Below are positions 41,067 through 48,094 of a stretch of 64,000 bases of DNA, one piece after another. How positions within the stretch are numbered: the stretch's first letter is position 1; each line of letters begins with the position of its first letter. Source of the DNA: Bacteroidaceae bacterium (GTDB lineage: Bacteria; Bacteroidota; Bacteroidia; Bacteroidales; Bacteroidaceae); assembly GCA_016292045.1 (NCBI GenBank), contig JAEEZX010000064.1:43777-107776 (forward strand), written 5' to 3'. Under the pieces are notes generated by a model, which had not been told where the DNA came from, did not search any database, and was given only the letters and a program-made list of their open reading frames with translations. Both the position numbers and the translations under genes were made by a program.

Positions 41067-42512
41067 TTATTTTAATATTTTTTCCAATACTGGTATGATT
41101 TGTTTATCAAGTTCGTAACGTTTGCCTCCTGGCAGTGGCAGAGTGAACTCAAAACGTACAGAATCCAGCAGCTCATTGCGGGTGGCAACCATTTCATTCA
41201 CAGCCACCACCTCAAAGGTGCCGCTCTTGATCTCTTTGTCCTTATCCTTCAGCGTACCGTTGTCATACACAGAGAAGGTGTTACCGATGTACTTCCTGTT
41301 GCACTCGCAGATGTCGGCCATGCTGTGATAGTGCTGGAAGTACCAAACGCCGTTCATATAGTTGGCCGTGAACTTGTCTTCATCGAGGAAGGCAAAGGTG
41401 CCTCTCTTGCGCTTGCTGTTCTCGGTGTTGTTCGAGGAGGTGGCACCATAGACGGTGTTTCCAGCCCAGTACACCGTGCCTCCGGGCTTGCAGAGGGCAG
41501 AACAGGTACGGAGTACAGCAGCCTCCGCATCCAGAGAGTCCACGCTGTTGATTACATGGTCACAGACAACGACATCATAGCGTCCGTACTTCTCCAAGTG
41601 AGCGCATATCTCCTTGCAGTCACGCTCCACCTGCTCAGTCAGGATTTTGCTACGCAGCATCTTCGGCCCACAATAGAAGAACTCTATCGCGTCGATGTCA
41701 TAGCCCTTGCCCTTCAGCATTTCGTAGTAGTTCTTACAGCCGGCACCGAAGTCCAGGATGCGCGTGGCCTTCGTCACGTTGGGGATGACCTGTGTCTCAT
41801 AGAGGACTGACAGGGCGTGTTTGTCTGCCCCCTCTGGGTGACGCTCAGGCTGAGCATACGACTGGATATAGGTATTGCGCTCTATATGGTCGTAGTTGAA
41901 CTCACCATATTTCAGGGAGAAGAAATGCTCTGCCTGCTCTGCCATACCTTCGGGCAGCACATAGACAAGCAAGGGCATACGCAGCAGCTTGATCGTCTTC
42001 GCATAGATAGCACTGATGATGATGTTTCCCTCACTGTCAGCGACAGCATTGGCAAACTGGCCGTACTTATTCACCAGCTCCGTCAGTTTGATGACCTTGT
42101 TGGCCTCACCGCCTTTGTTCACCATGATAAGGTCTTTCGGCTGTACGAGGGTGAAGCCCACCGTTCCTTTTGGCACGTTCACCTTCAGCAGCGGTTGGTT
42201 CTCGCTCACCTCCACCTCGGTAAAGTTGTGCAGTTGGTTGAAACGCACCTCGTCGTACACCGTGACATTCTCCAGACAGAAGGCAGGGCACTCTGTGATG
42301 CCGAGCAGCTTCATCGTCTTTGTACGTTGGTGGCCAGCAAGGATGCGCTTGTCACTACCCCTTATCACGATGGCCTTGATGATGCCAAGCGTTGACAGGG
42401 ATGCTTTCAGGTTCTCCTGCGCGTCATCTTCCAGCTTTCGGGGGTTGTAGCCCGCAGGAGAGAGGGTGTCAATTTGCACCGTCTGAATCAATTTACTGAT
42501 CTCTTCGTTCAT
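41067..42512 (-). CDS. ParB-fold domain fused to a SAM-dependent methyltransferase
   Basis: About 481 residues. The N-terminal third is a ParB-like domain: TLSPAGYNPRKLEDDAQENL, then RILAGHQRTKTMKLLGI with the GHQR box. The C-terminal half is a class I methyltransferase with RILDFGAGCKNYYEMLKGKG (SAM motif I) and YDVVVCDHVINSVDSLDAEA (motif IV region). The ATG at 42512 is chosen; 42521 is an alternative. The fusion suggests that the ParB fold delivers or activates the methyltransferase at chosen sites. It overlaps the upstream ParB gene by 20 bases. Confidence 0.8.
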   Translation of the reverse strand: MNEEISKLIQTVQIDTLSPAGYNPRKLEDDAQENLKASLSTLGIIKAIVIRGSDKRILAGHQRTKTMKLLGITECPAFCLENVTVYDEVRFNQLHNFTEVEVSENQPLLKVNVPKGTVGFTLVQPKDLIMVNKGGEANKVIKLTELVNKYGQFANAVADSEGNIIISAIYAKTIKLLRMPLLVYVLPEGMAEQAEHFFSLKYGEFNYDHIERNTYIQSYAQPERHPEGADKHALSVLYETQVIPNVTKATRILDFGAGCKNYYEMLKGKGYDIDAIEFFYCGPKMLRSKILTEQVERDCKEICAHLEKYGRYDVVVCDHVINSVDSLDAEAAVLRTCSALCKPGGTVYWAGNTVYGATSSNNTENSKRKRGTFAFLDEDKFTANYMNGVWYFQHYHSMADICECNRKYIGNTFSVYDNGTLKDKDKEIKSGTFEVVAVNEMVATRNELLDSVRFEFTLPLPGGKRYELDKQIIPVLEKILK

Positions 42513-43110
42513 AATATTCATCCAATAAAGTGTTAATGAATCCATCCATTTTACCATGCTCCTTGCCGTAGGCTTTGGCACGGCGCTGCAGCTCCTCACT
42601 CTCGGCCTTGCTTAGAACAATGTCATACACGCCGAATTTGAAGCTCTCTACCTGTACGGTGGTGTTCTTGTCACCGCCGAAACGGTCAGGGCCATCAGTG
42701 TTTGACTGAGGCACCTCCACATTCCAAATCTCAGGGTGCATTTCGACACGCTCCATCGCCTCCTTCACCTTCTCCATGTCGATGTTGAAGTTCACATTGG
42801 CCGTGATATTGTCGGCGAGGGCGAACTCACGGCCTTGCTTCGTGTCAAGGTCAACGTCAGTACGCTTCACTGCAACGAGCTTGTCACCTGTCACCTCCAC
42901 CACACGCACCTTCTTGATGCCTGCTTTGATGGCAGAGGCAGCGGTCTTATTGCCTGCGATGATACGATTGTTCTTATCCAGCACCACCGAGCGGCCACAG
43001 CCGAAGTGTTCAAGTGAGTAGTCAATCATCTTCTCACCTTCGGCACAGCCTTTATTGAAGTTGAGGTCATCCTGCACCAGGGCCTCAATGTCTATCTGTC
43101 TTTCTTCCAT
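42493..43110 (-). CDS. ParB-fold domain protein (205 aa), tandem paralog 2
   Basis: RSVVLDKNNRIIAGNKTAAS is the ParB-like box (GNKT in place of GEHR), followed by VDLDTKQGREFALADNITAN. The C-terminal segment FKFGVYDIVLSKAESEELQR is similar to the end of the neighbouring 210-residue paralog. The two are clearly a tandem duplication. Likely a subunit or specificity factor of the modification island. Confidence 0.75.
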   Translation of the reverse strand: MEERQIDIEALVQDDLNFNKGCAEGEKMIDYSLEHFGCGRSVVLDKNNRIIAGNKTAASAIKAGIKKVRVVEVTGDKLVAVKRTDVDLDTKQGREFALADNITANVNFNIDMEKVKEAMERVEMHPEIWNVEVPQSNTDGPDRFGGDKNTTVQVESFKFGVYDIVLSKAESEELQRRAKAYGKEHGKMDGFINTLLDEYYERRDQ

Positions 43111-43113
43111 AGC

Positions 43114-43746
43114 CTATATACCGAGTAATTCACCAACAAGGCCGATGACTACGCCGTTGTCCTCGTAGTATTCATCAGCGAACTTATTCAGTCTGTCGTA
43201 TTCCTCCTTGGTAGGAGTGATGGAGTAGCCTTTGAAACGGACAGGTGTCACGTCTGCATCCTTGCTTGCACGGCTGCTGGCCAGCTCCTTGCGCTCCTTG
43301 GCTCTCGCTGCCTTGGCCTCCTGTGCCGTCTGCTTCTCGATGTACTTGTCAATATCCTTAATACCCCATGCCTCAGTGTCTAACTGCACATCTTCAACAC
43401 AGCGGCGTATCTCGTTATAGTCGAGAGACATATTGACCTTGGAGGTCATGTTGTCGGCCAGTGCCAACTCCCTGCCCTCGCGTGAATCAAGGTCAAGGTC
43501 AATACGTTTGACTGCTATCAGCTCGTCACCTGTTGACTCCACGACAATCACATCGTCTATGCCGTGGGCCTCCGCTGTCTTGGCCGACTTATTGCCGGCA
43601 ATAATGCGGTTGTTTTTGTCAATGAGCACTGATCTGGCCGCTCCGAAGTTCTCAAAAGAGCGGTTCATCAGCACCTGACCTTTCTCAGTGCCTTGATTGA
43701 AGTTCTTATCATCCTGGATAAGGTCGTGTATCTTTATCTCTTCCAT
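43114..43746 (-). CDS. ParB-fold domain protein (210 aa), tandem paralog 1
   Basis: RSVLIDKNNRIIAGNKSAKT is the ParB-like box, followed by DLDLDSREGRELALADNMTS, nearly the same as in the paralog at 42493-43110. The middle is basic and helical (KAARAKERKELASSRASKDA). The stop of the antirepressor gene upstream overlaps its start by one base. Confidence 0.75.
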   Translation of the reverse strand: MEEIKIHDLIQDDKNFNQGTEKGQVLMNRSFENFGAARSVLIDKNNRIIAGNKSAKTAEAHGIDDVIVVESTGDELIAVKRIDLDLDSREGRELALADNMTSKVNMSLDYNEIRRCVEDVQLDTEAWGIKDIDKYIEKQTAQEAKAARAKERKELASSRASKDADVTPVRFKGYSITPTKEEYDRLNKFADEYYEDNGVVIGLVGELLGI

Positions 43747-44513
43747 TATGCACTCACGAATTTATTGATAAAATACTGGCACCCGCGCTGGGTCACCTTG
43801 GTAGTCCGGGTGACATGCTGCTCACCGTTCTTTCCCGACCGTGTACCCTTGGTGACTTCAAACAAGCCCATTTCGACGTATCGCTGCATCGGCATATTCC
43901 TGTCAGAGCCGACACTACAGAGGTAGCCCTCCTTGCGCAGCTGCTCAAAGAGCCGGACTTCACCTGTCTCGTAACCGTTCTGGCAGAGAATCTTCGCCAG
44001 TTCACCGATAAGCACAGAGTCAGGAGACGATAGGACGGCATCTGCAAAGGCCACCTTTGGCTTCTGATCCTGCAACTGTTCCTGCTGGGCCTCAATCTGA
44101 ACGAGCTGCTGCTGGTTTTCGATAGATAGACGTTCTCTTTCCTCATACTGCAAAGCCCACGCCCTTGCTGCCTCAGCAGGATTGGAGAAGTCAGGGAGTG
44201 TGGACTGCATCGCCTTTCGTGCCTTCTGCAATTCCTCCAGCTTGTCAATGATTCTCTCTCTCAGAACTGGGTCGTAGCCCGATGCAAGAATGAGGCACCC
44301 CTTCGGCGAGAGGAAATACATCGGTCGAGTTTTTCCCTGTGCATCTGAATATGAGGTCAATCCAAAATTGGATTCACATACTCCCTTCTCCAAAAGCACA
44401 CGAATATCACGCATAACATGAGCGTGTTGTTTGCCTATCAGCTCCGCTACTTCAACAGAAGACATACCTTTCTTTGACTTCTGACTTTCTAATTGAATAA
44501 CACCTTTCTCCAT
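43746..44513 (-). CDS. Rha-type regulator with KilAC antirepressor domain
   Basis: A 255-residue protein. N-terminal pRha domain: SSVEVAELIGKQHAHVMRDI, then YFLSPKGCLILASGYDPVLR. A Glu/Gln coiled coil links to the C-terminal KilAC (ANT) domain: VLIGELAKILCQNGYETGEV, LRKEGYLCSVGSDRNMPMQR and TTKVTQRGCQYFINKF. Such proteins bind phage repressors or DNA to favour lytic growth. It is placed inside the modification island. Confidence 0.88.
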   Translation of the reverse strand: MEKGVIQLESQKSKKGMSSVEVAELIGKQHAHVMRDIRVLLEKGVCESNFGLTSYSDAQGKTRPMYFLSPKGCLILASGYDPVLRERIIDKLEELQKARKAMQSTLPDFSNPAEAARAWALQYEERERLSIENQQQLVQIEAQQEQLQDQKPKVAFADAVLSSPDSVLIGELAKILCQNGYETGEVRLFEQLRKEGYLCSVGSDRNMPMQRYVEMGLFEVTKGTRSGKNGEQHVTRTTKVTQRGCQYFINKFVSA

Positions 44514-44516
44514 AAT

Positions 44517-45218
44517 CTATCGTTTTATTGCTATTAGTCCACAGAAATTCAGGTAGCGCCAATAGGTCTCGATGATACGGAAACCAGCAGCTTCCAGGAA
44601 TTGACGGTTTGCAGCCTCGGTGACAGGCACCAACGTACCTTCGAGGCTCTTACGTTTCCCGGCGATCTGCTCCTCCGTATAGCTATTCTCCCTCTTGATG
44701 GCATAGTATTCATCCTTCATCGCCTCGTCTATCACAGCAGAATAGCCCAGCACCTTCTCAACGAAAAGGAAAGCACCGCCACGCTGCAGGCTGTCATAGA
44801 CATTCTGAATGATGCGCTGGCGGTACTCTATCGGCGTGAACTGGATGGTGAGACAGGAGAGGATAAGGCTACATTTCGCCTCTGGTAACTCCTTGGTGAT
44901 GTCCTTCTTCTCTATGATGACGTTTTCCATGCCTGAGTATTTGGCACGGCAGATGCCTAACATCGGCTCACTCGTATCACAGAGGTGGAACAGACATTCG
45001 GGATTCTTCTTGATAAGACTTTCCACACCGAGGCCAGTGGAACAGCCCAAGTCCATAACATTGCTGTCATGGGTGATGAACTTCTGCCCCAACCGCGTCG
45101 TAAGGTCGCGCATGGTGTCATAGTCAGGGATGGAGCGGCTTATCATGTCATCAAAGACACGCGCCACCTCCGCATTGAACTCCCACCTTCCCTCTGGTAT
45201 GTACTGGTCCTGATTCAT
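44517..45218 (-). CDS. CmoA-like carboxy-S-adenosylmethionine synthase
   Basis: A 233-residue protein that follows E. coli CmoA along its length: EFNAEVARVFDDMISRSIPD (N-terminal signature), VMDLGCSTGLG (SAM motif I, about 54-64), LSCLTIQFTPIEYRQRIIQN, ENSYTEEQIAGKRKSLEG and the end RYLNFCGLIAIKR. Arg189 in GKRKSLEG aligns with CmoA Arg199, which binds the carboxyl group of carboxy-SAM and is absent from ordinary methyltransferases. CmoA makes carboxy-SAM from SAM and prephenate for tRNA wobble uridine. In this phage there is no CmoB nearby but there are DNA-methyltransferase-like genes, so carboxy-SAM may be used on DNA. Confidence 0.82.
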   Translation of the reverse strand: MNQDQYIPEGRWEFNAEVARVFDDMISRSIPDYDTMRDLTTRLGQKFITHDSNVMDLGCSTGLGVESLIKKNPECLFHLCDTSEPMLGICRAKYSGMENVIIEKKDITKELPEAKCSLILSCLTIQFTPIEYRQRIIQNVYDSLQRGGAFLFVEKVLGYSAVIDEAMKDEYYAIKRENSYTEEQIAGKRKSLEGTLVPVTEAANRQFLEAAGFRIIETYWRYLNFCGLIAIKR

Positions 45219-45619
45219 GCCTTCGCGTTTTGAAACTTCACAATATCCATACCGAAGAACACAAGAAGCGTCTCCAGCTGCTCCACCGTAATGCCGCGCT
45301 TGCCATTGAAATAGCTGCTCAGCACACAGCGGTTAATACCTGTCTCAGCGGACAGCTCGATAATCTTCTTGTTCTGCTTCGATACACGGTCACGCATAAG
45401 CAGATGAATCATGTTGGCCGGAACCATTCCGTCCTCGCCCTCATACGCTGCCGTCACCTTCAGATAAGCCATTATCTTCATCAGGTGTTTGTACGGCATC
45501 GACCGCCTCCCTCTGAGGAAAGCGTTCAAGTTCTGTACTGTCAGCCCCAGCAGGGTACAGAGCATTGTCTGATTGACTCCGCGCTGGTGCATGTGCTCTT
45601 CTATCCGTTCTCTTATCAT
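45215..45619 (-). CDS. Regulator with two XRE-type helix-turn-helix domains
   Basis: A 134-residue protein with two HTH units: residues about 8-50 (GVNQTMLCTLLGLTVQNLNA, FLRGRRSMP) and about 80-126 (KIIELSAETGINRCVLSSYF, NGKRGITVEQLETLL). One chain can thus contact two half-sites. It lies directly behind the palindrome at 45674-45694 and is the likely master regulator of the repeated promoters. Overlaps the CmoA-like gene by 4 bases. Confidence 0.8.
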   Translation of the reverse strand: MIRERIEEHMHQRGVNQTMLCTLLGLTVQNLNAFLRGRRSMPYKHLMKIMAYLKVTAAYEGEDGMVPANMIHLLMRDRVSKQNKKIIELSAETGINRCVLSSYFNGKRGITVEQLETLLVFFGMDIVKFQNAKA

Positions 45620-45639
45620 TTATACAAGATTTAGTGCTG

Positions 45640-45670
45640 CAAAAATAATCATTTCTCCCGAAACTGCAAA
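45640..45670 (-). promoter_or_regulatory. Promoter of the tandem-HTH / modification operon
   Basis: -33 TTTG (complement of 45667-45670), 19-bp spacer, -7 TATTTTTG (45640-45647), about 20 bp before the ATG at 45619. It reads leftwards into the tandem-HTH, CmoA-like and ParB genes. Confidence 0.75.
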
Positions 45671-45673
45671 ATA

Positions 45674-45694
45674 TTTGATAATCTATTTATCAAA
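45674..45694. promoter_or_regulatory. Palindromic operator TTTGATAA-N5-TTATCAAA
   Basis: A perfect 8-bp inverted repeat around TCTAT, placed between the -33 boxes of two divergent promoters (45640-45670 minus, 45708-45738 plus). The half-site TTTGATAA or close variants recurs in the spacer of the ten repeated promoters. Likely binding site of the tandem-HTH protein. Confidence 0.7.
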
Positions 45695-45707
45695 ATCGCT
45701 AAAAAAT

Positions 45708-45738
45708 TTTGTGATTTACTCAAAAATCCTTACCTTTG
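45708..45738 (+). promoter_or_regulatory. Divergent plus-strand promoter
   Basis: TTTG (45708-45711), 19-bp spacer, TACCTTTG (45731-45738). Transcription would begin near 45746 and run to the right, antisense to the genes at 45857 onwards. No convincing plus-strand gene follows, so it may make a non-coding antisense RNA. Confidence 0.55.
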
Positions 45739-45793
45739 CAAGTGAATAGATACATTTCATCTATGCTTCTTGCCCGTTTCCGGGTATCATAGT

Positions 45794-45834
45794 CATAGTT
45801 TTGAAGGTATTTATCTTATTTGCATAGGAACGGC
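45794..45834 (-). repeat. Promoter-less copy of the leader motif joined to a 17-mer repeat
   Basis: On the minus strand CAAATAAGATAAATA and CCTTCAAAACT stand directly before an ATG at 45796 that opens an 11-codon frame. The overlapping plus-strand 17-mer ATTTGCATAGGAACGGC (45818-45834) also occurs at 62801-62817, where it forms part of the repressor promoter. Confidence 0.5.
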
Positions 45835-45849
45835 TTGCTCGGGAGAGTG

Positions 45850-45873
45850 GGCCGCTCTACTTTTTGAGCGGCA
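45850..45873 (-). other. Perfect hairpin at the end of the 136-residue gene
   Basis: GCCGCTC and GAGCGGC (about 45852-45873) form a 7-bp stem with the loop TACTTTTT, overlapping the stop codon of the gene at 45857. No U-tract follows, so it is probably not an intrinsic terminator. Confidence 0.4.
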
Positions 45874-46267
45874 CCGTCTTTCCCTTCGACTCCTGATCTT
45901 CCATGTCAGGGGGCAGCATCCAATAGCGAGGCTTCGGTATCTTCTCCTCGTCCTCATTCTGGAAGTACAGGGAGCCATTCTTTCCCTTCACTACCCTGCC
46001 GACAAAGAAGGAACCGCCATTACTCAGCAACAGCCATTTGTCAAGTGGAGGGTAGCCCTTCTCCAGCGGATGCCACTCGCCATCGCGGTAGAACTCAGCA
46101 CCCTTACAGAAGGCAACGGTGGCTATGCGCTCAAAGGCTGACTGCACCGTTTCACTCGCGCCCTGGGCAGCACAGGCAATTCTCATGTTCCTGCCGTAGG
46201 TCTCTGCGGCATTGAGGAAATCCCGTCCAAGGATTTTCTCAACTAACTTTCTTTCTTCCTGTTCCAT
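45857..46267 (-). CDS. Unknown protein (136 aa)
   Basis: Begins MEQEERKLVEKILGRDFLNA, helical for 60 residues, then a beta-rich half with EFYRDGEWHPLEKGYPPLDK and GGSFFVGRVVKGKNGSLYFQ, and a PPDMEDQESKGK end. The WHP...PPxxxxxLL segment resembles short DUF551-type phage domains. Last gene of the unit before the operator region. Confidence 0.6.
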   Translation of the reverse strand: MEQEERKLVEKILGRDFLNAAETYGRNMRIACAAQGASETVQSAFERIATVAFCKGAEFYRDGEWHPLEKGYPPLDKWLLLSNGGSFFVGRVVKGKNGSLYFQNEDEEKIPKPRYWMLPPDMEDQESKGKTVPLKK

Positions 46268-46268
46268 A

Positions 46269-46370
46269 CTATTTGCTTTGTTTCTTTTCTACACAGGCCC
46301 AGTCAACCACAAACACGTCATGCTGGTAGTCATTCCGGGCGTTTGTCCTGTTTTTACTTTCGTGTGTCAT
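46269..46370 (-). CDS. Very short gene (33 aa)
   Basis: ATG at 46370 overlaps the upstream stop as ATGA; the product starts MTHESKNRTNARNDYQHDVF and ends in VVDWACVEKKQSK. Only 1 bp separates it from the next gene. The tight packing supports a real gene; function unknown. Confidence 0.5.
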   Translation of the reverse strand: MTHESKNRTNARNDYQHDVFVVDWACVEKKQSK

Positions 46371-46624
46371 AACTCGTCAAGTTCTTTATTCAGATTTTCT
46401 ATCTTACTTTTCATGTAGTCCTTGCGCTCCTGCACCATACCGATAGCAAGGGCAGACAGACGCCTCACAAACTCTGAGGGCATGGTGTCAAGGAAAGCGT
46501 CTATCACGTCCACTGGTTTGACCATCCCCATATTTAGCAGCCCTTCCATACTTTCAAGAGCAGACTTGCAATCGTCTATCTCCTTTGAAATCCTGTTGGC
46601 CTGTTCCAAAACGTCTCTGTTCAT
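46367..46624 (-). CDS. Small coiled-coil protein (85 aa)
   Basis: Begins MNRDVLEQANRISKEIDDCK, with a helical heptad pattern through to KSKIENLNKELDEL, and a middle segment MVKPVDVIDAFLDTMPSEFV. No family recognised. Confidence 0.6.
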   Translation of the reverse strand: MNRDVLEQANRISKEIDDCKSALESMEGLLNMGMVKPVDVIDAFLDTMPSEFVRRLSALAIGMVQERKDYMKSKIENLNKELDEL

Positions 46625-46626
46625 AA

Positions 46627-46794
46627 CTATTTCGATTTGTTCTGTTTATAATATCTGCCGCCACACTCCCCGTCAGGCAGTATGTCATAGGGGCCGATGG
46701 CCTTGCCTGAGTTCACGTCAAGAGCCAAGGAGAAAAGTGCGCAGTCCAAACGGACGTTGCACTTTACATCACAGCAGATAGTCGTCTTATCCAT
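46627..46794 (-). CDS. Small Cys-rich protein (55 aa)
   Basis: ATG at 46794 overlaps the end of the acyl carrier gene. The product starts MDKTTICCDVKCNVRLDCAL and contains DGECGGRYYK. Five cysteines suggest a metal site. Function unknown. Confidence 0.55.
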   Translation of the reverse strand: MDKTTICCDVKCNVRLDCALFSLALDVNSGKAIGPYDILPDGECGGRYYKQNKSK

Positions 46795-47050
46795 TCAGCT
46801 TTCTTTCCACAAGGTCGGCAATATCCCTCACCTTAGAGCCGGCAACGGTCAGACCGTCACACTCTTCATCGGTAATGGTGATGTCAAACTGGTGCTCCAG
46901 CTCCATCACTACCTGTACCATATCGAGGCTGTCACCCCCGAGGTCTTCACGAAAGCTGTCATCAAGTGACACAGACATTCTCTCTCCTGCTGGTGATACG
47001 AAACGCTGTGTGGTCTCTATCACCTTTGCTTCAATTTCTTCTCTATTCAT
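46787..47050 (-). CDS. Acyl carrier protein
   Basis: An 87-residue acidic helical protein starting MNREEIEAKVIETTQRFVSP. It has the carrier signature FREDLGGDSLDMVQVVMELE with Ser41 as the 4'-phosphopantetheine site, and ITDEECDGLTVAGSKVRDIA in helix III. The ATG at 47050 is used. A phage carrier protein could supply or divert acyl groups for lipid A, for DNA or protein acylation, or act as a host-takeover factor. No partner acyltransferase is nearby. Confidence 0.88.
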   Translation of the reverse strand: MNREEIEAKVIETTQRFVSPAGERMSVSLDDSFREDLGGDSLDMVQVVMELEHQFDITITDEECDGLTVAGSKVRDIADLVERKLNG

Positions 47051-47069
47051 TTTTCTTGTTATGATTGGT

Positions 47070-47816
47070 TTACCAAAAATCCTTGTCACCAGGCATCATC
47101 TTCCACTCCCTGCCGTCGAGCAGTGCGCCGTTGGCCTCCTTGCCGCGTTTGACACCATCCTCACCCCAAGCACCCCATTGCTTGAAGAAAAACGCCTTGT
47201 GTGCAGCAAGGGTGGCATCACGCAAAGAGCGGAACCAGTGATGGTCAGTATGGCGGGCGCGTACACCGCTCTCACCTCCTGTTATCACCCAGTCGATACG
47301 GTCAAGGTTGATGTCGGGCATATTACCCAGCAGCGGCTCGCATGAGAGGAAGCGGACAGCAGCTTTCTTTATCGTCCGCAGGTGGTCGATGCGGTCATAG
47401 TGGCCGGCACTCTCACAGGTCACGCCCAGCCAAGCGTTTTCAGGTGGGGTGAACTTGCTGAAGAACGAGGCCATGCGCTCTGATCGTTTCGTCAACAGCT
47501 GGAAAGTATGTTGGGGGTTATCCTGGATAACCATCAGCACACGCTCCAAGAATCGGTCACTAATGGCCTCATGGAAGAGGTCACCCATAGAAGTGACGAA
47601 TACCATGCGGGGAGTCTTCCACTTGTAAGGCTCACCGAGACTGTCAGGGTGTTCAGTGGGAAGGAAGCCGTTTTTATACTTCTCCTTGCTGCCAGGCATC
47701 TTCTGTAACCGTCTGGCCATGGTCTCAGCATAGCAGTTTTGACACGCCTCACTGAGCTTGCTACAGCCTGTAGTGGGATTCCATGTCTCTTGCGTCCATT
47801 GTATCTTTGTCGCCAT
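47070..47816 (-). CDS. Phage Gp37/Gp68 family protein (DUF5131)
   Basis: A 248-residue protein beginning MATKIQWTQETWNPTTGCSK, followed by LSEACQNCYAETMARRL, giving a CxxCY cluster similar to radical SAM enzymes, then the family phrases VFVTSMGDLFHEAISDRFLE, FQLLTKRSERM and WVITGGESGVRAR. The family is common in phages and prophages; its reaction is not established. Confidence 0.88.
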   Translation of the reverse strand: MATKIQWTQETWNPTTGCSKLSEACQNCYAETMARRLQKMPGSKEKYKNGFLPTEHPDSLGEPYKWKTPRMVFVTSMGDLFHEAISDRFLERVLMVIQDNPQHTFQLLTKRSERMASFFSKFTPPENAWLGVTCESAGHYDRIDHLRTIKKAAVRFLSCEPLLGNMPDINLDRIDWVITGGESGVRARHTDHHWFRSLRDATLAAHKAFFFKQWGAWGEDGVKRGKEANGALLDGREWKMMPGDKDFW

Positions 47817-47819
47817 AAT

Positions 47820-48092
47820 CTACTCCTTTTCAAGGTTGATGTATTTCGAGAATTGTGTATCGCCTAACTGGTCAGAGGCGGCAATCCAGCCGAGAATCAT
47901 CTTCTCAACCATGCCTTTCTTCGTGGCATACTTGCTGGCACTCTTCGCCATCTGCAGTACCGTAGCGACCAGTGCAAACAGGTTAGTACTCGTTTCCTCT
48001 AACGGGCGACCGTCAAAGTTATCGAGCAGTTGTGAGGCAATGAGCATAGCCTGCTCCTTGTCTATCTCCAGTGTTACCGTTTTTTGTGCCAT
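47820..48092 (-). CDS. Small helical protein (90 aa)
   Basis: Begins MAQKTVTLEIDKEQAMLIAS; an N-terminal strand then helices, with LFALVATVLQMAKSASKYAT. The ATG at 48092 is preferred to a TTG two codons upstream. Overlap-free with 3-bp gaps on both sides. No family recognised. Confidence 0.6.
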   Translation of the reverse strand: MAQKTVTLEIDKEQAMLIASQLLDNFDGRPLEETSTNLFALVATVLQMAKSASKYATKKGMVEKMILGWIAASDQLGDTQFSKYINLEKE

Positions 48093-48094
48093 AG

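Noticed and set aside
45770..46141. 123-codon plus-strand frame after the divergent promoter at 45708
   Set aside because: Composition is Leu/Val-rich shadow type and it is antisense to the packed genes at 45857-46267; no ribosome-binding site or family.
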